Shown: positions 4,705 through 5,618 of the stretch, one piece after another | How positions within the stretch are numbered: the first letter of the stretch is position 1 | Layout: every line of letters starts with the position of its first letter | Origin: Candidatus Omnitrophota bacterium | Lineage (GTDB): Bacteria > Omnitrophota > Gorgyraeia > Gygaellales > Profunditerraquicolaceae | DNA length: 5,618 nucleotides | Direction: 5' to 3' | Assembly (NCBI GenBank): GCA_016931435.1 | Contig: JAFGET010000127.1 | Span: 1 to 5,618, forward strand | Made by a program: the position numbers and the translations under genes | The notes under the pieces: model-generated | The model's database searches: none | The model's input: the letters and a program-made list of their open reading frames with translations, nothing else | What the model was told of the DNA's origin: nothing

Positions 4705-5618
4705 TTAGAATTTCCCCAAGATCGAACCGGCGTATTCCTTGCCGTTTAACAATACATCCGCGGCCGGATCGATCACTGACCTTAAGAAAGGGCTGAAAAA
4801 CAACCCTATGGCAAGGCATAACAAAGCCAAGACTATCATCGAAAAAAGCATAAAAAACGGGGCTTCTTTTACTGCCTGCGCCCCTTTTTGGATCTTACGG
4901 ATAAAAGCGTATTTCTGCACCTTAAGAAAAGAGGCCAGGGTCACCATCCCCACGAGTATGCATACCAGCGCGCCTGCTATATTATGCGCCTGGAAGGCGG
5001 CGATGATTATTATCAGCTTGCTCCAGAAACCGCACAAAGGAGGTATCCCTGAGATGGATAAGGATGCCACCAGTGAAGTATTTGCGGTGACGGGCATAGA
5101 ATCAGAAAGCGCTCCTAATTTATTCAACTGCCTTTCTCCGGTAGCGTATTCCACCGCCCCCGAGTTTAAAAAGAGCAGCGACTTGAATAACGAATGGTTG
5201 AACAGATGGAATAACCCTCCGGCGATACCCAATGGCGTGCCTAAGCCTATGGCAAAGACCACATAGCCGATCTGGCTGACCGAATGATACGCCAAGAGGC
5301 GCTTGAAATCCCACTGGCCTATGGCTAAAAGCACGCCGACAGACATAGAGACCATGCCCAGCCAGACCATGATGCTTAAGACCGGGGGAGTTATACCTAT
5401 AATATTAAAGATTACCCGGACCAAAGCATAGACACCGATAGTCTTTATGACCACACCGGAAAGCATCGCGGACATAGGCGCCGGTGCCGCCGGATGCGCG
5501 TCAGGCAACCATCCATGAAAAGGCACGAGCGCTACCTTTAAACCAAAACCCATGATGAACAAAGCGATACAATAAAGGATCAATTGACGGGAAGCGGAAA
5601 AATCTAAAGACCTTGCGA
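4705..5618 (-). CDS. mrpD: MrpD-like proton-conducting antiporter subunit (NuoN/M family), C-terminal 303 residues
   Basis: The reading frame is open to the right edge, so the 5' part of the gene is missing; the TTG at 5581-5583 is an internal Leu codon, not a start. Numbering from the first full codon, the conserved helix with the buried lysine GLKVALVPFHGWLPDAHPAA is at 25-44, and the second key lysine is K58 in SGVVIKT. AYHSVSQIGY, the HLFNHSLFKSLLFLNSGAVE segment, and SISGIPPLCGFWSKL with a third lysine follow. These charged residues line the proton half-channels in NuoL/M/N and MrpA/D. The family is about 480-550 residues, so some 40 percent is missing. Position directly before mrpE makes MrpD the natural name, but an MbhH-type or hydrogenase-4-type antiporter subunit is equally compatible with the seen part. 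Confidence 0.92.
   Translation of the reverse strand, partial: ARSLDFSASRQLILYCIALFIMGFGLKVALVPFHGWLPDAHPAAPAPMSAMLSGVVIKTIGVYALVRVIFNIIGITPPVLSIMVWLGMVSMSVGVLLAIGQWDFKRLLAYHSVSQIGYVVFAIGLGTPLGIAGGLFHLFNHSLFKSLLFLNSGAVEYATGERQLNKLGALSDSMPVTANTSLVASLSISGIPPLCGFWSKLIIIIAAFQAHNIAGALVCILVGMVTLASFLKVQKYAFIRKIQKGAQAVKEAPFFMLFSMIVLALLCLAIGLFFSPFLRSVIDPAADVLLNGKEYAGSILGKF

Noticed and set aside
4739..5266. 175-codon plus-strand ORF
   Set aside because: It is an antisense shadow of the MrpD-like gene, with no ribosome binding site or family resemblance.
5120..5314. 64-codon minus-strand ORF in another frame
   Set aside because: It lies wholly inside the MrpD-like coding region, which is well conserved in its own frame.
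5581..5583. TTG as the start of the MrpD-like protein
   Set aside because: The frame stays open upstream to the window edge, and the family needs about 200 more N-terminal residues; this is an internal Leu codon.
4705..5618. NuoN or NuoM of respiratory complex I
   Set aside because: The immediate mrpE-mrpF-mrpG neighbours fit an Mrp-type module; no nuo gene order is visible, though the upstream context is missing.

Overview
The window reads almost entirely on the minus strand. It looks like a gram-negative, probably anaerobic bacterium of moderate GC content. The supporting signs are a lipobox lipoprotein with a peptidoglycan-binding domain, a ferredoxin-type subunit beside Mrp antiporter subunits, and tight operon packing with ATGA/GTGA overlaps. 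The combination, together with degenerate heptad intergenic repeats, recalls uncultivated lineages such as Omnitrophota. That placement is an impression and nothing in the window proves it.

Region 5618 to about 754, read on the minus strand, is one dense gene string. It runs: MrpD-like proton-conducting antiporter subunit (5' end outside the window), MrpE, MrpF, MrpG, an 83-base gap made of inverted heptad repeats, a NuoI/MbhN-like protein with two [4Fe-4S] motifs and a C-terminal Cys4 knuckle, an MFS exporter, a PtsN-like EIIA protein, and a small lipoprotein with a PG_binding_1 domain. The D-E-F-G order is that of bacterial Mrp Na+/H+ antiporter operons. The ferredoxin-like gene behind mrpG suggests that the antiporter module may belong to a ferredoxin-linked energy-converting complex (Mbh/Mbs type or a related one). 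No catalytic hydrogenase or NuoB/NuoD-like subunit lies in the window to settle this.

Region about 720 to 490 holds the most striking element: a sigma70-type promoter (TTGAAA, 17 bp, TATACT), a GEMM-I cyclic di-GMP (c-di-GMP-I) riboswitch with nearly all of its diagnostic nucleotides, and a strong intrinsic terminator. All are on the minus strand, directly upstream of a GH1 beta-glycosidase gene. That gene runs off the left edge after 163 codons, just past its acid/base Glu (TINEP motif). The aptamer has an inserted hairpin and an 11-bp outer helix that overlaps the ligand-contacting bases. A second possible promoter between terminator and start codon would give a nearly leaderless GH1 transcript.

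Taken together, the left part suggests c-di-GMP control of a glycoside hydrolase. The right part is an ion-translocating membrane module with redox and accessory genes behind it.
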